Counted from the stretch's first letter, positions 10,291 through 22,740 are shown. The stretch is 64,000 nt of DNA from Taudactylus pleione (GCA_031769625.1 JAUIMM010000126.1:6162001-6226000), one strand, 5' to 3'. The notes: generated from the letters alone by a model not told the origin. A program made the numbers and translations.

Positions 10291-11563
10291 GGGGGGAAAA
10301 TCTGTTTTGGCAACTGGCCACAGGTGTTTTATGTGCAATGAGCTGGGGCACATCAGTGTCGATTGCCCCAAGAAGAAAAGATCAACACCCTCCCCTGTGA
10401 GTGGCCCAGTAGGGAAACCTATGCCAGCCATCCTGTGTGTGGAAGGGCCCCAAGGACACCCCTGGGACAATCTACAAGCAGTCCAGGTAGGACACCAAGT
10501 TGCAATTGGGCTATTAGACTCTGGCTCAGACCTGACTCTCATCCACCCAGCCTTAGTGGGTCCCGAGGATATTATTCCAGGGAAGACTATTACAGTGCGG
10601 GGAGTGGGTGGGGTGCACCCAGAGGTGCCTATGGCTCATGTGTATCTTGACTGGGGAGTTGGGAGAGGTATCCGGGATGTTGGGGTGCTGGACAATTTAC
10701 CTGCTACAGTACTGTTGGGGTGTGATTTTGAGAAAATGCATGCTAAATATGTATCGGAGAGTGATGTTGTAAATGATGCAAAGGTACAATCTAACCCAGT
10801 TTTTCCCCAGGTGACCCCTGCTGACCGACCCGGCATGAGTACAAATGAATGTGATTGTATCAGTGATGTACAAAGTTCTGTTCTAGCAGATAACCCTTTG
10901 CAGTTCCACAGGCCGGAGTCTGGTCAGTCAGGAATGGGTCTAACAGTGAACCCTAATGAAAAACTGTGTAATGTACTGTTAACAGATGATATTGCAAATG
11001 TACCATCATCAGGGGTTGAAGTGAATACTGTAGGTAACAATGCCATCCTTGTATTAGCAGTAATGACCAGGAGAGCCACAGCCCAGAGTAACTGTGTGGT
11101 AACCCCTGCACCAGGGGAGAGTGTGTCACTAGAGATACATCCCCCTCAGCCCCCCTCCTCCTCTCCTGCTGAAGCTGTCAGCACAGAGTCTGGGATAGGG
11201 GAGGACAGAAATCACATTTTGTCTCCTCACCCTGATCAGCTAATGAGAAGTGCTGCTTTCAAAGCAGAACAGCAGACAGACCCCAGTTTGGAAGCTGTGA
11301 GGGGGAGAATCGGTGAGGCAGGTCTGGAGGGTAAATCAGAGAGAATTTTTATGGAAAATGGACTCTTATATAGAGAATGGTTCACAGCTGAGAGTGCTGA
11401 AAGGCAGCTTGTAATCCCTCAGATTTACAGAACTGAGCTCCTGAAAATAGCACACGAGATCTCCTTAGCAGGACATTTGGGGGTGAGACGAACCAGAGAC
11501 CGGTTGAAACATAAGTTCTACTGGCCTGGCATGGGGAAGGAGGCAGACAATTACTGTCGCTAA
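10291..11563 (+). pseudogene. pol: Gmr1-A zinc knuckle, protease and integrase zinc domain
   Basis: After the frame change the reading has a CCHC knuckle (CFMCNELGHISVDC, 10324-10366). It then has the aspartic protease active site LLDSGSD (10511-10531) and the second protease block TVLLGCDFE near 10710. A poorly conserved Ser/Pro-rich spacer of about 200 residues follows. The frame ends in the integrase HHCC zinc domain (HLGVRRTRDRLKHKFYWPG). A TAA at 11561-11563 falls between the last His-side helix and the CxxC pair, so the integrase is split by an in-frame nonsense codon. Confidence 0.87.
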
Positions 11564-12113
11564 TGCCATGCGTGCCAGATAGTTGGGAAGTCTGGTAATG
11601 TGGGGCGGGCTCCTCTCATTTCCCTTCCCATCATATCTGAGCCCTTTGAGAGGGTTGCTGTTGATATTGTGGGGCCCCTAGCAATCCCCAGCAGCTCAGG
11701 AAAACAGTACATTCTGACTAGTGGATTATGCTACAAGGTACCCAGAAGCGGTAGCTCTTTCATCCATTCACACAGACAAAATAGCAGATGCGCTTATCAC
11801 CATTTTTTCTCAGGTGGGGTTTCCCAAGGTGATGTTAACTGATCTGGGTACCCAGTTCATGTCCCGCCTCATGCAGAGTCTCTGTCAGAGGATGCAGGTG
11901 AATCATCTGATTACATCCCCGTACCATCCGGCTTCCAATGGGTTGGTCCAACGTTTTAATAGCACCCTGAAACAAATGTTGAGGACTTTTGTGGAGTCCC
12001 AGGGAAGAGACTGGGAGAGGTTCCTGCCGCACCTCCTCTTTGCATACCGCGAGGTGCCGCAGGAATCAACTGGATTCTCCCCCTTTGAACTCCTATATGG
12101 GCGCCGCGTGTGA
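11564..12113 (+). pseudogene. pol: Gmr1-A integrase catalytic core
   Basis: Resumes with CHACQIVGK, the CxxC half of the zinc domain. The first catalytic Asp (AVDIVGPL) is at 11663-11665. A frameshift near 11715-11720 moves the reading to the frame starting at 11721 (DYATRYPEAVAL). The second Asp is at 11841-11843. The expected catalytic Glu, 35 residues further on, is a CAA codon (NGLVQRFN, 11949-11951), a Glu-to-Gln change. The frame ends at TGA 12111-12113. The integrase is inactive on several counts. Confidence 0.87.
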
Positions 12114-12585
12114 GGCCCTCTAGATTTGATCAGGATCTATTCTGTGGTACACTATGTAGTACAGTTCAGGGAGAAGATGCAGTCTTTAACGGGAATGGCA
12201 AAGAGCAACCTGAAGGCTGCACAAGCAAAACAAAAACTCTGGTATGAACGCAGCGCTAGGGAACGCATATTTGAGGTGGGGGAAAGGTCCTGGTTCTGAT
12301 CCCAATGAGGCAGAACAAGCTACAGGCTGCCTGGGAAGGCCCCTACACTGTAGTGCAGCGCCTCAATGATGTTAATTATGTAGTGGAAAAGGGGGATGGG
12401 CGTAAGAGACAGAAGATGTACCACATCAATATGCTCAAAAAGTACCATGACAGAGGGACATGTGTGTTAGCTGTGTGTAGCTTGCCTGAGAGTGATCAGG
12501 AACCCGACCCCTTACTAGATCTGGCAGCTGCTGCAAAAGAGGGGGGTCACTTGCAGATGCCCACTATAGCACTGAGCTGTCTGAG
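12114..12585 (+). pseudogene. pol: Gmr1-A integrase C-terminal domain and IN-RT linker
   Basis: After the TGA the frame goes on (VQFREKMQSL, then LKAAQAKQKLWYERSA). It shifts near 12290 and gives VLIPMRQNKLQAAWEGPY and KMYHINMLKKYHD, the usual C-terminal DNA-binding block of gypsy integrases. Another frame change near 12540 leads into the RT frame. The direct continuation of integrase into RT is the key evidence for the Gmr1 domain order. Confidence 0.85.
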
Positions 12586-13500
12586 ATGCAGCTAGAACAG
12601 TTAGCTAACACCGTACAGCCTTTTCAGTCCCATTTCACAGGAAAGCCAGGAAAGACACACTTGGTTACACATCATGTAAACACAGGTAATCAGACCCCCC
12701 TCAGACAGCCAGCATATCGTACTTCCCAAGAAGTGCTGGAGGCAATGAACAGGGAAATTGATGAGATGCTGCAACTAGGGGTGATACAAAGGTCTCACAG
12801 TTCATGGGCTGCCCCAGTGGTACTGGTCCCAAAGAAATGTGGCGGTACAAGATTTTGTGTGGATTACAGGAGGTTAAATGATGCCACTGTATTTGATGCC
12901 TATCCCATGCCCAGGATAGATGAACTACTAGATAAGCTTGCCGCGGCACGTTACATCACTATCATGGATCTCAGTAGGGGGCACTGGCAGATCCCGCTGT
13001 CACCCGAGGCCCGTGAGCGGTCCGCATTTATCACCCCATTTGGGCTGTTCGAATTTCTGGTCATGCCCTTTGGGATTAAGAATGCCCCTGCGTCCTTTCA
13101 GTGCCTGGTTAATGACCTGCTGGAAGGCCAGGAGGGATATGCAGTTACCTACCTGGATGATATCGCAGTGTTCAGCCAGACCTGGGAGGAACACCTGATC
13201 CATTTGAATAGTGTGCTAGGCCGAATCACTGGGGCAGGTTTGACGATCAAACCCGAGAAGTGGCAGCTTGGCATGGGAGAGGTACAATATCTAGGGCACT
13301 GTGTAGGGGGAGGTACTCTCTGCCCAGAACCAGACAAAGTGGAGGCTATTGTTGCATGGCCTACCCCTAAGACTAAAAAACAGGTGATGTCCTTTCTAGG
13401 AACTGCAGGGTACTACCGAAAATTTGTACCCAACTACAGCACCCTAGCCAAGCCCCTAACAGACTTGACAAAAAAGAAGTTGCCACAGGTGGTCAATTAG
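12586..13500 (+). pseudogene. pol: Gmr1-A reverse transcriptase
   Basis: A well-kept Ty3/gypsy RT of about 300 residues. Blocks in order are QLGVIQRSHSSWAAPVVLV, RFCVDYRRLND, DAYPMPRIDELLDKL, IMDLSRGHWQIPL, FGLFEFLVMPFGIKNAPASF, and the catalytic YLDD at 13150-13161. The thumb (YLGHCVGGG) and connection (FLGTAGYYRKFVPNYS) follow. The frame ends at TAG 13498-13500, where a Trp codon would be expected before the RNase H tether. Confidence 0.92.
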
Positions 13501-13989
13501 ACCGAGGACTTTGAGAGGGCCTTCCTAGCCCTAAAGTCTGCTTTAGCTCAGTCCCCTGTGCTGCAGGCCCCAGATTTCAAAAAGAGGTTCATTGTACAGA
13601 CTGATGCCTCTAATTATGGTTTAGGTGCCGTGCTCAGTCAGGTCAATGAGCAGGGGGAAGAGCATCCTGTCATTTTCCTAAGTAAGAAACTGCTGCCCCG
13701 TGAAGTGGCCTATGCCACCATTGAAAAAGAGTGTTTGGCGATTGTATGGTCTCTCCAAAAACTGCAGCCATATCTGTATGGGAGAGACTTTACCATAATA
13801 ACAGACCACAACCCACTCGTATGGCTTAATAGAGTCTCTGGGGACAATGGTAAACTTCTCCGATGGAGCCTTACCCTGCAACAATACACCTTCACCATCC
13901 AGCACAGAAAGGGTGCAGAGCACAACAATGCTGATGGACTCTACCGGCAAAGTGAGGAGGCAGTCAGTGGTGCACAGGTAAGGCTGTGA
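13501..13989 (+). pseudogene. pol: Gmr1-A RNase H
   Basis: Same frame as the RT after the TAG. RNase H motifs are QTDASNYGLGAVLSQ (first Asp), TIEKECLAIVW (Glu), TDHNPLVWL (Asp) and EHNNADGLYRQ (last Asp, near 13933). The pol frame ends at TGA 13987-13989, 31 bases before the purine tract. Confidence 0.9.
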
Positions 13990-14020
13990 CGTGTGTCTCA
14001 GTCCCTCCTGTGCCCATCTT

Positions 14021-14030
14021 CAGAGGGAGG
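14021..14030 (+). promoter_or_regulatory. Polypurine tract of Gmr1-A
   Basis: CAGAGGGAGG lies directly before the 3' LTR start TGTGGCATTT, the position of the plus-strand primer. Confidence 0.8.
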
Positions 14031-14950
14031 TGTGGCATTTATTCCCAAGAATAATTGTTAGGAATGATGTCATGTAAATATATATATATCTAAATGTGTG
14101 AATCAAAATGGATTCTAGGAAGTGTCATGTATTTAACCTGTAGGAATACAAAGCTTGGAGGAGATTTGTCTTCCTGGAACCAGGCATCTAGATAACCAAC
14201 CATCTCTTATCTCTACAAGTCATAAAGTTTGGGGAGAGATAGATCCTTAATGCAGATGGTCAGACCTGGTCAAGCCAGGTCATGGGATATAAAATCCTTT
14301 AGGAGGGAGATGACAGGAATGTAGGGAATGTTACCTGCTTATTGGTTTCTAAAGACCCCTTCACACAGTTTCAAGACCCCCTACTTCCTATACACAATAT
14401 GGAAGGGTGTGGCCGATTTCTTAATGCCCAGTGTACAGCAATGAAAGAGTGAAAAACCCAAAGGTGGGGGCTAGTGACTCTGTGAGAGTATAACTATGCA
14501 TCTCCCTCAGTGATAAGTGTTCTTGTGCCCAAGGAGAGTCCTGACGACTGGCAGGAATCCAATGCTCCTGTGTCTCCTTCACGACGGAGTCAAGATGTAA
14601 AGACTCTGGGTTCTTTTTCATTTTAATTCCTTTTATTTTCTGAAACCTATTTGTGATATATCTGTATTGTAATCAATAACCTTGGAAATATTTTTCAGAT
14701 TAAACATTCTTAATCCAGAGTATTCTCCGTGTTCTTGTCGAATTCACGAGCCTGTGAGGTCAAAGCTACGTACCTATATGTAAGTGAGTATGCATATTGA
14801 GATTTGAGGGGAGAACCTAACGACTCCCGTTAACTTCGTTGGTGGTGGCAGAACCGTGTTAGAGTAACCGCACGTGCTGAGGTAACCTAAAGTCACTGGT
14901 GGCGATTCTCAGATTGAGGTATCTGGAGAATCAGCCAGCTATTCGTGACA
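14031..14950 (+). repeat. 3' LTR of Gmr1-A
   Basis: 920 bases, starting TGTGGCATTT after the purine tract and ending ATTCGTGACA (TG...CA termini). It contains GATATAAAAT near 14290, equivalent to the 5' LTR TATA box. It defines the LTR bases missing from the 5' copy. Confidence 0.92.
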
Positions 14951-15515
14951 GTGCGTATTGAGTATCTATTGTGATTAATTTAGCGCAGTTCATTATATTC
15001 ACATATTCTGATAATTTTTGTTGAAGAACTACAGAGTTCTTTTTGGAACAGCTGCTGAATCAATCCCAGTATATCTATTTTGACTCTATTTTTGATAATT
15101 ATTTGCCTGGAAAAGTAGGCAAGTATCCCAGAGGCTGCTCTCAACTGTTCGGTGCCACTAATTTCCGCAGTGAATTAGGTGTTCTGGACGGGTAATGATG
15201 CAATTTGCACTGAATTGTGTCATCATAGATTAGTACCTGCTTCACAGTGCTGGTAATTGCAGTGCTGTAGAGTGGGGATGATGCCACTACCATGCCCCCA
15301 CTCTGCCCATTTTTGCAATATCGCATTCCCACCCCTTGCCAGTCTGTCTACCCCTTCCAAAGAGTGCATATCAGAGACCAGCAATTATACAGAAGAATTA
15401 TGCTTGTTTAAGAGTACAGCAGGATGACTGGGAGGAAAAGTATGGCATTTTTGTGTGCCAATAATGTCACTTACTGACTGCAGATGGCACCTAGCACCTG
15501 AAGCTCCCTCTAGAC
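14951..15515. other. Flanking sequence after Gmr1-A, no gene seen
   Basis: Moderately AT-rich, without a convincing frame. It could be the displaced continuation of the PLE-2 tail on the far side of the Gmr1-A insertion, but I see no matching TSD because the 5' LTR start is lost. Confidence 0.5.
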
Positions 15516-15600
15516 CAAGGGTGTGGAACCTTTTTTCTGCCTAGGGCCATTTTGTTTTATATAAATTTATTTGTGGGCTCAGTGCAGGCCATGCCCCCTC
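15516..15600 (+). mobile_element. One end of a hAT (Charlie-type) short element
   Basis: CAAGGGTGTGGAACC followed by TTTTTTCTGCC and AGGGCCATTTT is the well-known terminus of vertebrate hAT/Charlie derivatives. I could not find the matching inverted end downstream, so the length is unknown. Confidence 0.55.
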
Positions 15601-16093
15601 TGTGTGATGTCACATGAGAGTGGGGCCACAATCGCCGGTGAATACTGCAATGCCCAGAGCATCCTGAGGATGCTTTGGGGAGTTGTAAGGGCAGTGTTTT
15701 GACCATCTAAAGCATCCTAAGGATGCTCCAGGAAGCACTGCTGCATAGATTCTGGCTGCAGGTTGCCATTCTAGGCATCATGTCACCTCCAATCTCAGAG
15801 ATAAGGGATCAGAAGTATGATGCTACATTAGAAGTGGATTCTTCTGGGAATATACATCACTTCCGAAGGATACAGTGTGATGTGACATGGGTGAAATTGA
15901 CTGGATAAACCATAGAAGCATTATGCTCAGTGGGAAAGTAATGAAGAGGACTATGTGGACTTAATTTTCCTATGGAATTTATATTGTCATTATTCGCTTA
16001 GGAGATCCATGTCTAGTTTTAAGCTATGTTTTTTATTTACGGTTAATTAGATGCTAGGGGTTTAAATACTGCCCATAGGTAATTCCACCTCAT

Positions 16094-16130
16094 ACCTTGA
16101 TAAAGATACTGGTTGTTTTGAAATGTTTGG
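16094..16130 (+). ncRNA. PLE-tail-like stem motif (hammerhead relic)
   Basis: CCTTGATAAAGA, a short spacer and GAAATGTTTGG follow the pattern seen in the PLE tails elsewhere in the window (CTTGA-GAA, stem, GAAAYG). It probably marks the end of an otherwise unrecognisable PLE fragment. Confidence 0.35.
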
Positions 16131-16139
16131 TGGTGAGGA

Positions 16140-19100
16140 TGGACTAAGGATACTGTATGGCTTTTACTAGGAATAATATTCAGAACTTGGGAACACCCAG
16201 GCCTTTATAAGTATGAGCCTATTTGTCTACACATTTATGTAGTTTTACCATTTGGTAAGAGTCCATCATTTGTTCATTGCTTTGTGTTATATATGCCAAA
16301 TTTGTGTTTCTAACATATTTGCACTATTTGGTGTTCTTTCCCTTCCTCTGAGTACCTGTGGAAGGGTCCAGTGATACCATTCTTATGTCATATCTCCAAT
16401 AATGGAAGGTCCCCATATCTGCATATGCACATTAGTCTACCTATCTGAGTAAACTCACCATCTGATAAGAGTCCTTAATTTTGGAATCTGTGCATATTGA
16501 ATATTTTATTGGACTTACACTATTTGCTGTTTTCTTCCTCTATTTTCAGTACAATGGGAAAGACCTGTTGACAGTTTATTACATTTTTTTTTCAATAAAG
16601 TGCAAAGAAATTCTGGTGATAACTGAACAGTGGTTCCATTTCTGCGAAAAGTGCTGTATCTAGTCTTAAAGGAACATATTATTTTATTTTTAATGTAATA
16701 TATATCATTTATTTATTTAATCATTTGGTCACAGCGCCCGAGTTTTCATTGGTAATAACTCATATCTTGGTTGGAGTATAAATAGTATTGCTAGTCACAG
16801 GATGCACTAGGAAGCACATTTAGATAAATTGGAAAACTCCATTTTAAAATAAACAACTTAAAAAATGTATTTACTGATCCCTCATTAATACATACCTTAT
16901 ATACAAATGCCATTTTACATATTTGATTTTTCTTGTAAATGTTGTTATTGTTTTACCATGCATCATACTATGTTTTATGTCTAAATGAAGGTAATTACTT
17001 GTACATACATTTCCAAGTTTAGAATAGTATTTCTTACTAGATATAAATACAGACATGTCTAACCTCAAGCCATGCATGTCGCTGACCAATTTTCATGTGA
17101 CCTTTTTTACTATTTTAATAACATGCATTCTGTGTAAGCATAAGACTAATTGGATTTATCTTTATCCATCCCTTGGAAATTTCCCTTTAATTGGTCTACT
17201 GTAGCTATTATGATGTGGACGTGTACAATGGGAAAGAAGACAATTGTTTGATTACTTTGTGGTGGATGCTGATTAGGGTTTATACATGTCTCATAAATGA
17301 TTCAATTTTACAATAATTACAAGTCATCGCCACCAATGCTGTACACTTGTGACAATGTCGATAAATTTATTTAAACAGGAATAGTTAATCTTGTATAAGA
17401 ATTGAAAATTATTACTATTTTACTTTTATTTTATATTAAGTGAAAACCAGTGTCCATATTCTTCTGACCATTGTGTTCAAGCAAGAGGTAAAAAAGGGAA
17501 CAGGTGGTTCATCATGTTATTGCATGTTCCTTTCATTGGGTGATTTAACCAAACATTTTGCTTCAATGATATATTTAAAAATAATGAGAAGTGTGAAACC
17601 CTAAAATATATGCAGATATTTAAACCTTTATATACAGGTACAAAATGTTTATATATGAAGAACATTATTCTCTCATCTAATGTACTTTAGCTCTCATAGT
17701 TTGGACTTTGTGGGTAAGTGTATTCTGAATGGGAAAATTACTCAGAAATGACAACACAATTTATTCTGGAAATACAATAGATGTCTTAACTGTAATAGCT
17801 GCTATTCATTCTATATTTTGACATTAATAATTCCAACAGCTCTTTGTATGAAGAATGATGCCTCTAGTTATCAATTATACTTTAAGTGAAAGACATAGCC
17901 ACCCCCTAGATGTCAAAGTGAGTCAATAATCATTCTTCAAAAGATCACCATTTATTGTATGGAAATAATGAATATTGCAGTAGTAATAGCAGTTAAGACA
18001 TGAGCTATCAAAATGCATTATTCTGTGTGTTTTTAAAAAAAAAAAAAAAGCTTTGTAGCAGATTGAGCCATATGAATAAAAAATACACTTTAGAATGGAT
18101 AACATACATTTTTTCTAAATGCTATTGAATATGTAATTTCCATATTGTATAATAAACGTTCTAGTGAGTGAGCTGACAACCTAGTTTCTTTGCACTAAAT
18201 TATGCTGAATGTGGCGAAGAAATTGCTATTGCTCAACTGCTTCTAATCATTGTCAAGTAGTTTTTCTATTAATTTAACAGAGAGCTTCTTTGCTGTTACT
18301 TTTCTATTGTTAGCAGATCCTCATAATTGTCCTCATACCACCTAATGTTTCAAACCACATTTTTTTTTTATTCCTTGCTGTAGCTCTGTAATACAAGAAT
18401 AATATGGACACCAAAAAGTGTGGTTCAGTAAAGAGAAATGTAGTTCATTTGATTTTATTGTTTATAGATGTGTCCTCATACACCTAGTTGCAATACGCTA
18501 TATGGCACTGAGCCACTCAGAATGGTGTGGTGTCTTTTTCTTAAAATGTTGCATTGCTGATTCAGAAAACACCACTAAGAGTATACTAGAGATGCTGGAC
18601 TGCAACTGTAACCACACAAGAATTACTTTTTAAAATGTAACTAGTTGCAGATAAAGCACAAAAGAACATGCTGTGAGAAAACAACGTGGCCACTGCACTT
18701 TGTATACAGATTCAGATTCATTCGCACACAGATGTACAAATGTCACACATCAAATTGATCAGTGTAATACAGCAAAGTAGTTTTGTCGCTTTCAGTTATT
18801 TTATTTGTGCGAATAAAATGCACATGTTCAACAATAAATCATTTGTTTGAAATTATTAAATATAATTACTGTACTGTACTTTTTCTTAGTTTTGATCTCT
18901 TGATTTAAGTTGGGAAGCTTAGTTAAACCCTATTGTATACTACTGTATGAAGGGACTTCAATGGTCCAAACATTCAGATAAGTACCTACACTTACAGTAT
19001 CTTATCATATCACTTTAAAATGTGCCCATTTCACCATAAACCCCTCCAACTTCTCTGCTTCTTCTTCCCACTACATACCCACCTCCAGATCACATGCTCA

Positions 19101-20760
19101 AAATTCTCACTCCACTGACACATTTCTGTCCTCCTTTAAACACAAGCTCCTCTGACCATCCAGATTAAACCAATTATACAACCCCTTCATATAATTCCAA
19201 TTCCATCTCAAACACTCACCCTTTTAGAGCTACTGGGTCTCTACATGTTTTTGGTAATCATCTGTCACTGTCGCCTATGACTACTCCAGTGCTGCTAATT
19301 ACTTAGAGAATGTCAGTCTCTCCCCAGAATATGTCTTTAAATGCACCCTTAAAACTCAAATCATTCTTAGACTTTACCCTACTGCATTTATACAACTCAA
19401 ACTGATGCAACTACAGATCTTTCAAATCTCCATGTGAACACATACTAGAAAACCATTTTGTGGGATTATCATGGGAGTGTCAAAGGCATGTAGCCAGCCT
19501 TCCATGCTATTATGAGTCATTTGTATGATTAAGTGACAAAACATACTCCCATACTCTTCCCCTTTTCATCTTCATTTGTCTAACTACAGTATATCCAAAT
19601 AGCAGCCCATTCTCTTTTTTATATAAATTGGGACCCTTTTAAATATGATTTCATATGCATTTTTTAATTTCTTTGTAAGCACCAAAATATCCAATAAAGT
19701 AGTCTTATTTCTTTTTGCATGGTTATCACAATATTACAGTGTTTTTACATACTGCAAACATATAAAAATTATCTAGAACATTTTAATTAGCTAATCGTTT
19801 TGGCTGTTGGATATGGAGATACAATATGTTCATTGATGTGGATAAGATGTAAAATCAATTGGTTAATGTACCATAATGATGTGTTTCAAAGACAGAATGG
19901 TTTAATAACAACAATAGCAGTATATTACAGGCATTTGTAACATGTATCAGATAAAACTTATGTATCAAGTAAAAAAAGGGCTACATATGTTCACATGTGT
20001 AGTTCATTAAATCACGATGAATAAAATATATAAAAACTGTGTATGAGCAGTGGCTGCTCCTCTCATAAAGTCCTTTTTTTTGCGCAAAGTTCTGTGAATG
20101 TGAAGCCTTTATGTGTAGTTCTGAGTGATGAATTTGTACTGGTGCGGGGGGAGTAGGTCTGCTCCTGTTTCTCCCTTTTGTAAAGTAACAGCTCCGTGTG
20201 CAGAAGTTACTTTACTAAATTAAGTCCAGTTTGAAAGCAGATCCTTGCTTCTCTGTGGTCAATGGCAATACTTGATTGCTTGTTTAGTTTCACAGAAAAA
20301 AAGGTACTGCAATAAACAGTGAAGTCTGTGTCAGAGTGGTGAAAGCACCTCCTACCTTGTCCTGTTCATCTCTGCTGACAGGTTAGCAGACTTCAGCTGG
20401 GCTTGCTCTGAGTGCAATCTCGTGTGTTTTCTTTAGTATTGTACATCACCCAAGTGCAAAACTTCCAGTATCATTCTCCTGTGCTTTCCCTGTGATAATG
20501 TTTGTCCATTTCCCACTGTACCGGATACCTGACCAAAGGGCTGCACTTCCTAGTTGCAGCTTAACCCCAAATCCTGCTTGGAAGGGTCACTGGTGAACAC
20601 CTACCAATAAATTAGACTCCGCGCCTTTGGTCAGGTCTAGCCAACATTCAGTACTGGTGGATGAAGAAGGCATATAACCAGGCCCCTAGCCTCTGATTCC
20701 ATTCTCAACCTGGGTCCACGTCTTCCAATCTACCGACAGAGGACAACCATAATCCGAACG
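16140..20760. other. AT-rich region without recognisable genes
   Basis: No coding frame above background. There is an internal duplication at about 16200-16560 (two related segments with ACCATTTGGTAAGAG / ACCATCTGATAAGAG) and a pyrimidine-rich stretch at 19030-19400. That stretch might be the 3' end of an old LINE, since a reading like LKTQIILRLYPTAF recalls LINE-associated tails. I cannot assign it. Confidence 0.5.
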
Positions 20761-20764
20761 TGCT

Positions 20765-20850
20765 ATGTGGATTATTGTTGCTGTCTGCTAAATCACCTCT
20801 TTGCTATACAGACTAACTTTCCTGCAATTAACCATGTGGATGCTTATATA
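20765..20850. repeat. Copy 1 of a local repeat (target of Tc1-1)
   Basis: TGTGGATTATTGTTGCTGTC through AACCATGTGGATGCTTATATA recurs in related form at 25245-25500, 27620-27720 and 27775-28040. Tc1-1 is inserted at the TA end of this copy. Confidence 0.65.
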
Positions 20851-20989
20851 CAGTGCATCTGGAAAGTATTCACAGCACTTCACTTTTTCCACATTTTGTT
20901 ATGTTACAGCCTTATTCCAAAATGGAATAAAGTAAATTTTGTCCTCAAAATTCTACACACAATGCCCCATAATGACAATGTGTAAAAAG

Positions 20990-21437
20990 TTGGAGAGTCC
21001 TTCAGGTGCATTTTGGCAAACTCCAGATGGGCTGCCATGTGCTTTTTACTAAGGAGTGGCTTCCGTCTGGCCACTCTACCATACAGGCCTGATTGGTGGA
21101 TTGCTGCAGAGATGGTTGTCCTACAGGAAGGTTCTCCTCTCTCCACAGAGGAATGCTGTAGCTCTGACAGAGTAACCATCAGGTTCTTGGTCACCTCCCT
21201 GACTAGGGCCCTTCTCCCACGATCACTCAGTTTAGATGGCTGGCCAACTCTAGGAAGAGTCCTGGTGGTTCCAAACTTCTTCAATTTATGGATTATGGAG
21301 GTCACTGTGCTCATTGGGACTTTCAAAGCAGCAGATACTTTTCTGTACCCTTTCCCAGATTTGTGCCTTGAGACAATCCTGTCTCGGAGGTCTACAGACA
21401 ATTCCTTAGGTTTCATGCTTGGTTTGTGCTCTGACAT
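20990..21437 (-). pseudogene. Tc1-1 transposase, N-terminal part
   Basis: Begins MSEHKPSMKPKELSVDLRD and has the paired-type helix-turn-helix DNA-binding domain (GYRKVSAALKVPMSTVTSI) and the GRPR-like linker region. It continues to HLEFAKMHLKDSPTF. There, where WxxxLWSDETK with the first catalytic Asp should follow, the sequence jumps straight into the inverted repeat. The DDE catalytic domain is therefore deleted, leaving about 150 of the usual 340 residues. Confidence 0.9.
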
Positions 21438-22051
21438 GCACTGTCAAGTGTGGGACCTTATATAGACACATGTATGTCTTTCAAAATCATGTCCAAATCA
21501 CTGAATTTACCACAGGTAGACTCCAATTAAGCTGTAGGAACATCTCAAGGATGATCAGTGGAAACAGGATGCACCTGAGCTCAATTTTGAGCTTCATGGC
21601 AAAGGCTGTGAATACTTATGTACATGTGATTTCTTAGTTTTTTTCTAATTAAATTTGCAAAAATATAAAAAAAAAACTTTTTACACATTGTCATTATGGG
21701 GTATTGTGTGCAGAAAGTTAAAGACAGAAATTAATTTATTCCATTTTGGAATAAGGCTAAAGAGGAAAGATGCAATGTTGTAAGTGGTGCAGTAATTATT
21801 AAAACTTAACTTTTAATATTATGAAATTAATATCAAATATCAAAGGAAGTACAGCGAAAATTCATAAAAATATGTGTGGCACAAAGATAAAGAAAATGTG
21901 ATTAAAAACTGATTGTGGTGCATGTGTCTGCCTCTGTCATGTCATAATAAATAATGGCTGATATTGTCTTTTGATTTATATCATTGATACTATCAGAATT
22001 CAGCCAGATAGTTTGTGTGTCTGTATTAATGCATAAGAGTTACATAAAAAC

Positions 22052-22234
22052 CCAGAATGCTCTGCTTATTATTTGCAGGGTCAGTTACTGAGGGTCTTAT
22101 ACAATCCCTTGGTTTCTGCTTATCCAGCAGACCATAGGTTAAACCAGAATGCTCTGCTTATTATTTGCAGGGTCAATTATTGAGGGTCTTATACAATCCC
22201 TTGGCTTCTGCTTATCCAGCAGACCATGGGTTAA
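22052..22234. repeat. 92-bp tandem duplication in the PLE-3 tail
   Basis: CCAGAATGCTCTGCTTATTA... at 22052 repeats from 22144 with few changes. Confidence 0.88.
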
Positions 22235-22683
22235 GTTAGAATTGATGATACTGGAAAATCTATTAATACGATTTGTCAGAATACATTCTATTCTTATACA
22301 TCCAGTGACAACAAATCCTCTGGGAGTAGTTTTTACAATGTGCTGGGATGGTTAAGGTGAGTTATGTTTTACTGCTAGATAACTAACTCAGTATTACATA
22401 TAATTCATTTGTTCATTAATGGAAGTATCTTACACAGTAATAGTTTGGTACATTAACATATCCTCCCACAGCTTCTGGAAAGAAATTTCCTATCCTGGCA
22501 AGTATTGCTGGGAAATATGTAAATATATCACTCTCTATATGAGTAATGTATTATTCTATGTTAATCATTGCAGTTCTGGCACAGTAATGTCTGCCCTAAA
22601 TCCAGATACACGTGCACAGACAACACATATTAGTCATATATATTGTTATTAGTAAGACATGAGGTCAGATCACATGCGCCACT

Positions 22684-22740
22684 ACCGAAGCGGCATTTCG
22701 CTACACTGGCTTTGTCAAGGCAAGCTGAATTTCACATCGG
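22684..22740 (-). ncRNA. Hammerhead-like PLE motif in PLE-3
   Basis: On the minus strand: CCTTGACAAAGCC, a spacer, GCGAAATGCCGCTTCGG. The layout is CTTGA-AAG, stem, GAAATG, as in PLE ends. The core is degenerate and the cleavage site is unclear. Confidence 0.35.

Larger units (their letters stand above)
8072..14950 (+). mobile_element. Gmr1-like Ty3/gypsy-family LTR retrotransposon (Gmr1-A)
   Basis: A nearly complete LTR element of 6.9 kb. The order is 5' LTR (start missing), primer-binding site, gag, protease, integrase, reverse transcriptase, RNase H, purine tract and 3' LTR. The RT and RNase H are Ty3/gypsy-type, yet integrase lies upstream of RT, as in Ty1/copia. That rearranged order defines the Gmr1 group of deuterostome elements. 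Stops and frameshifts in gag-pol show that it is dead. Confidence 0.92.
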
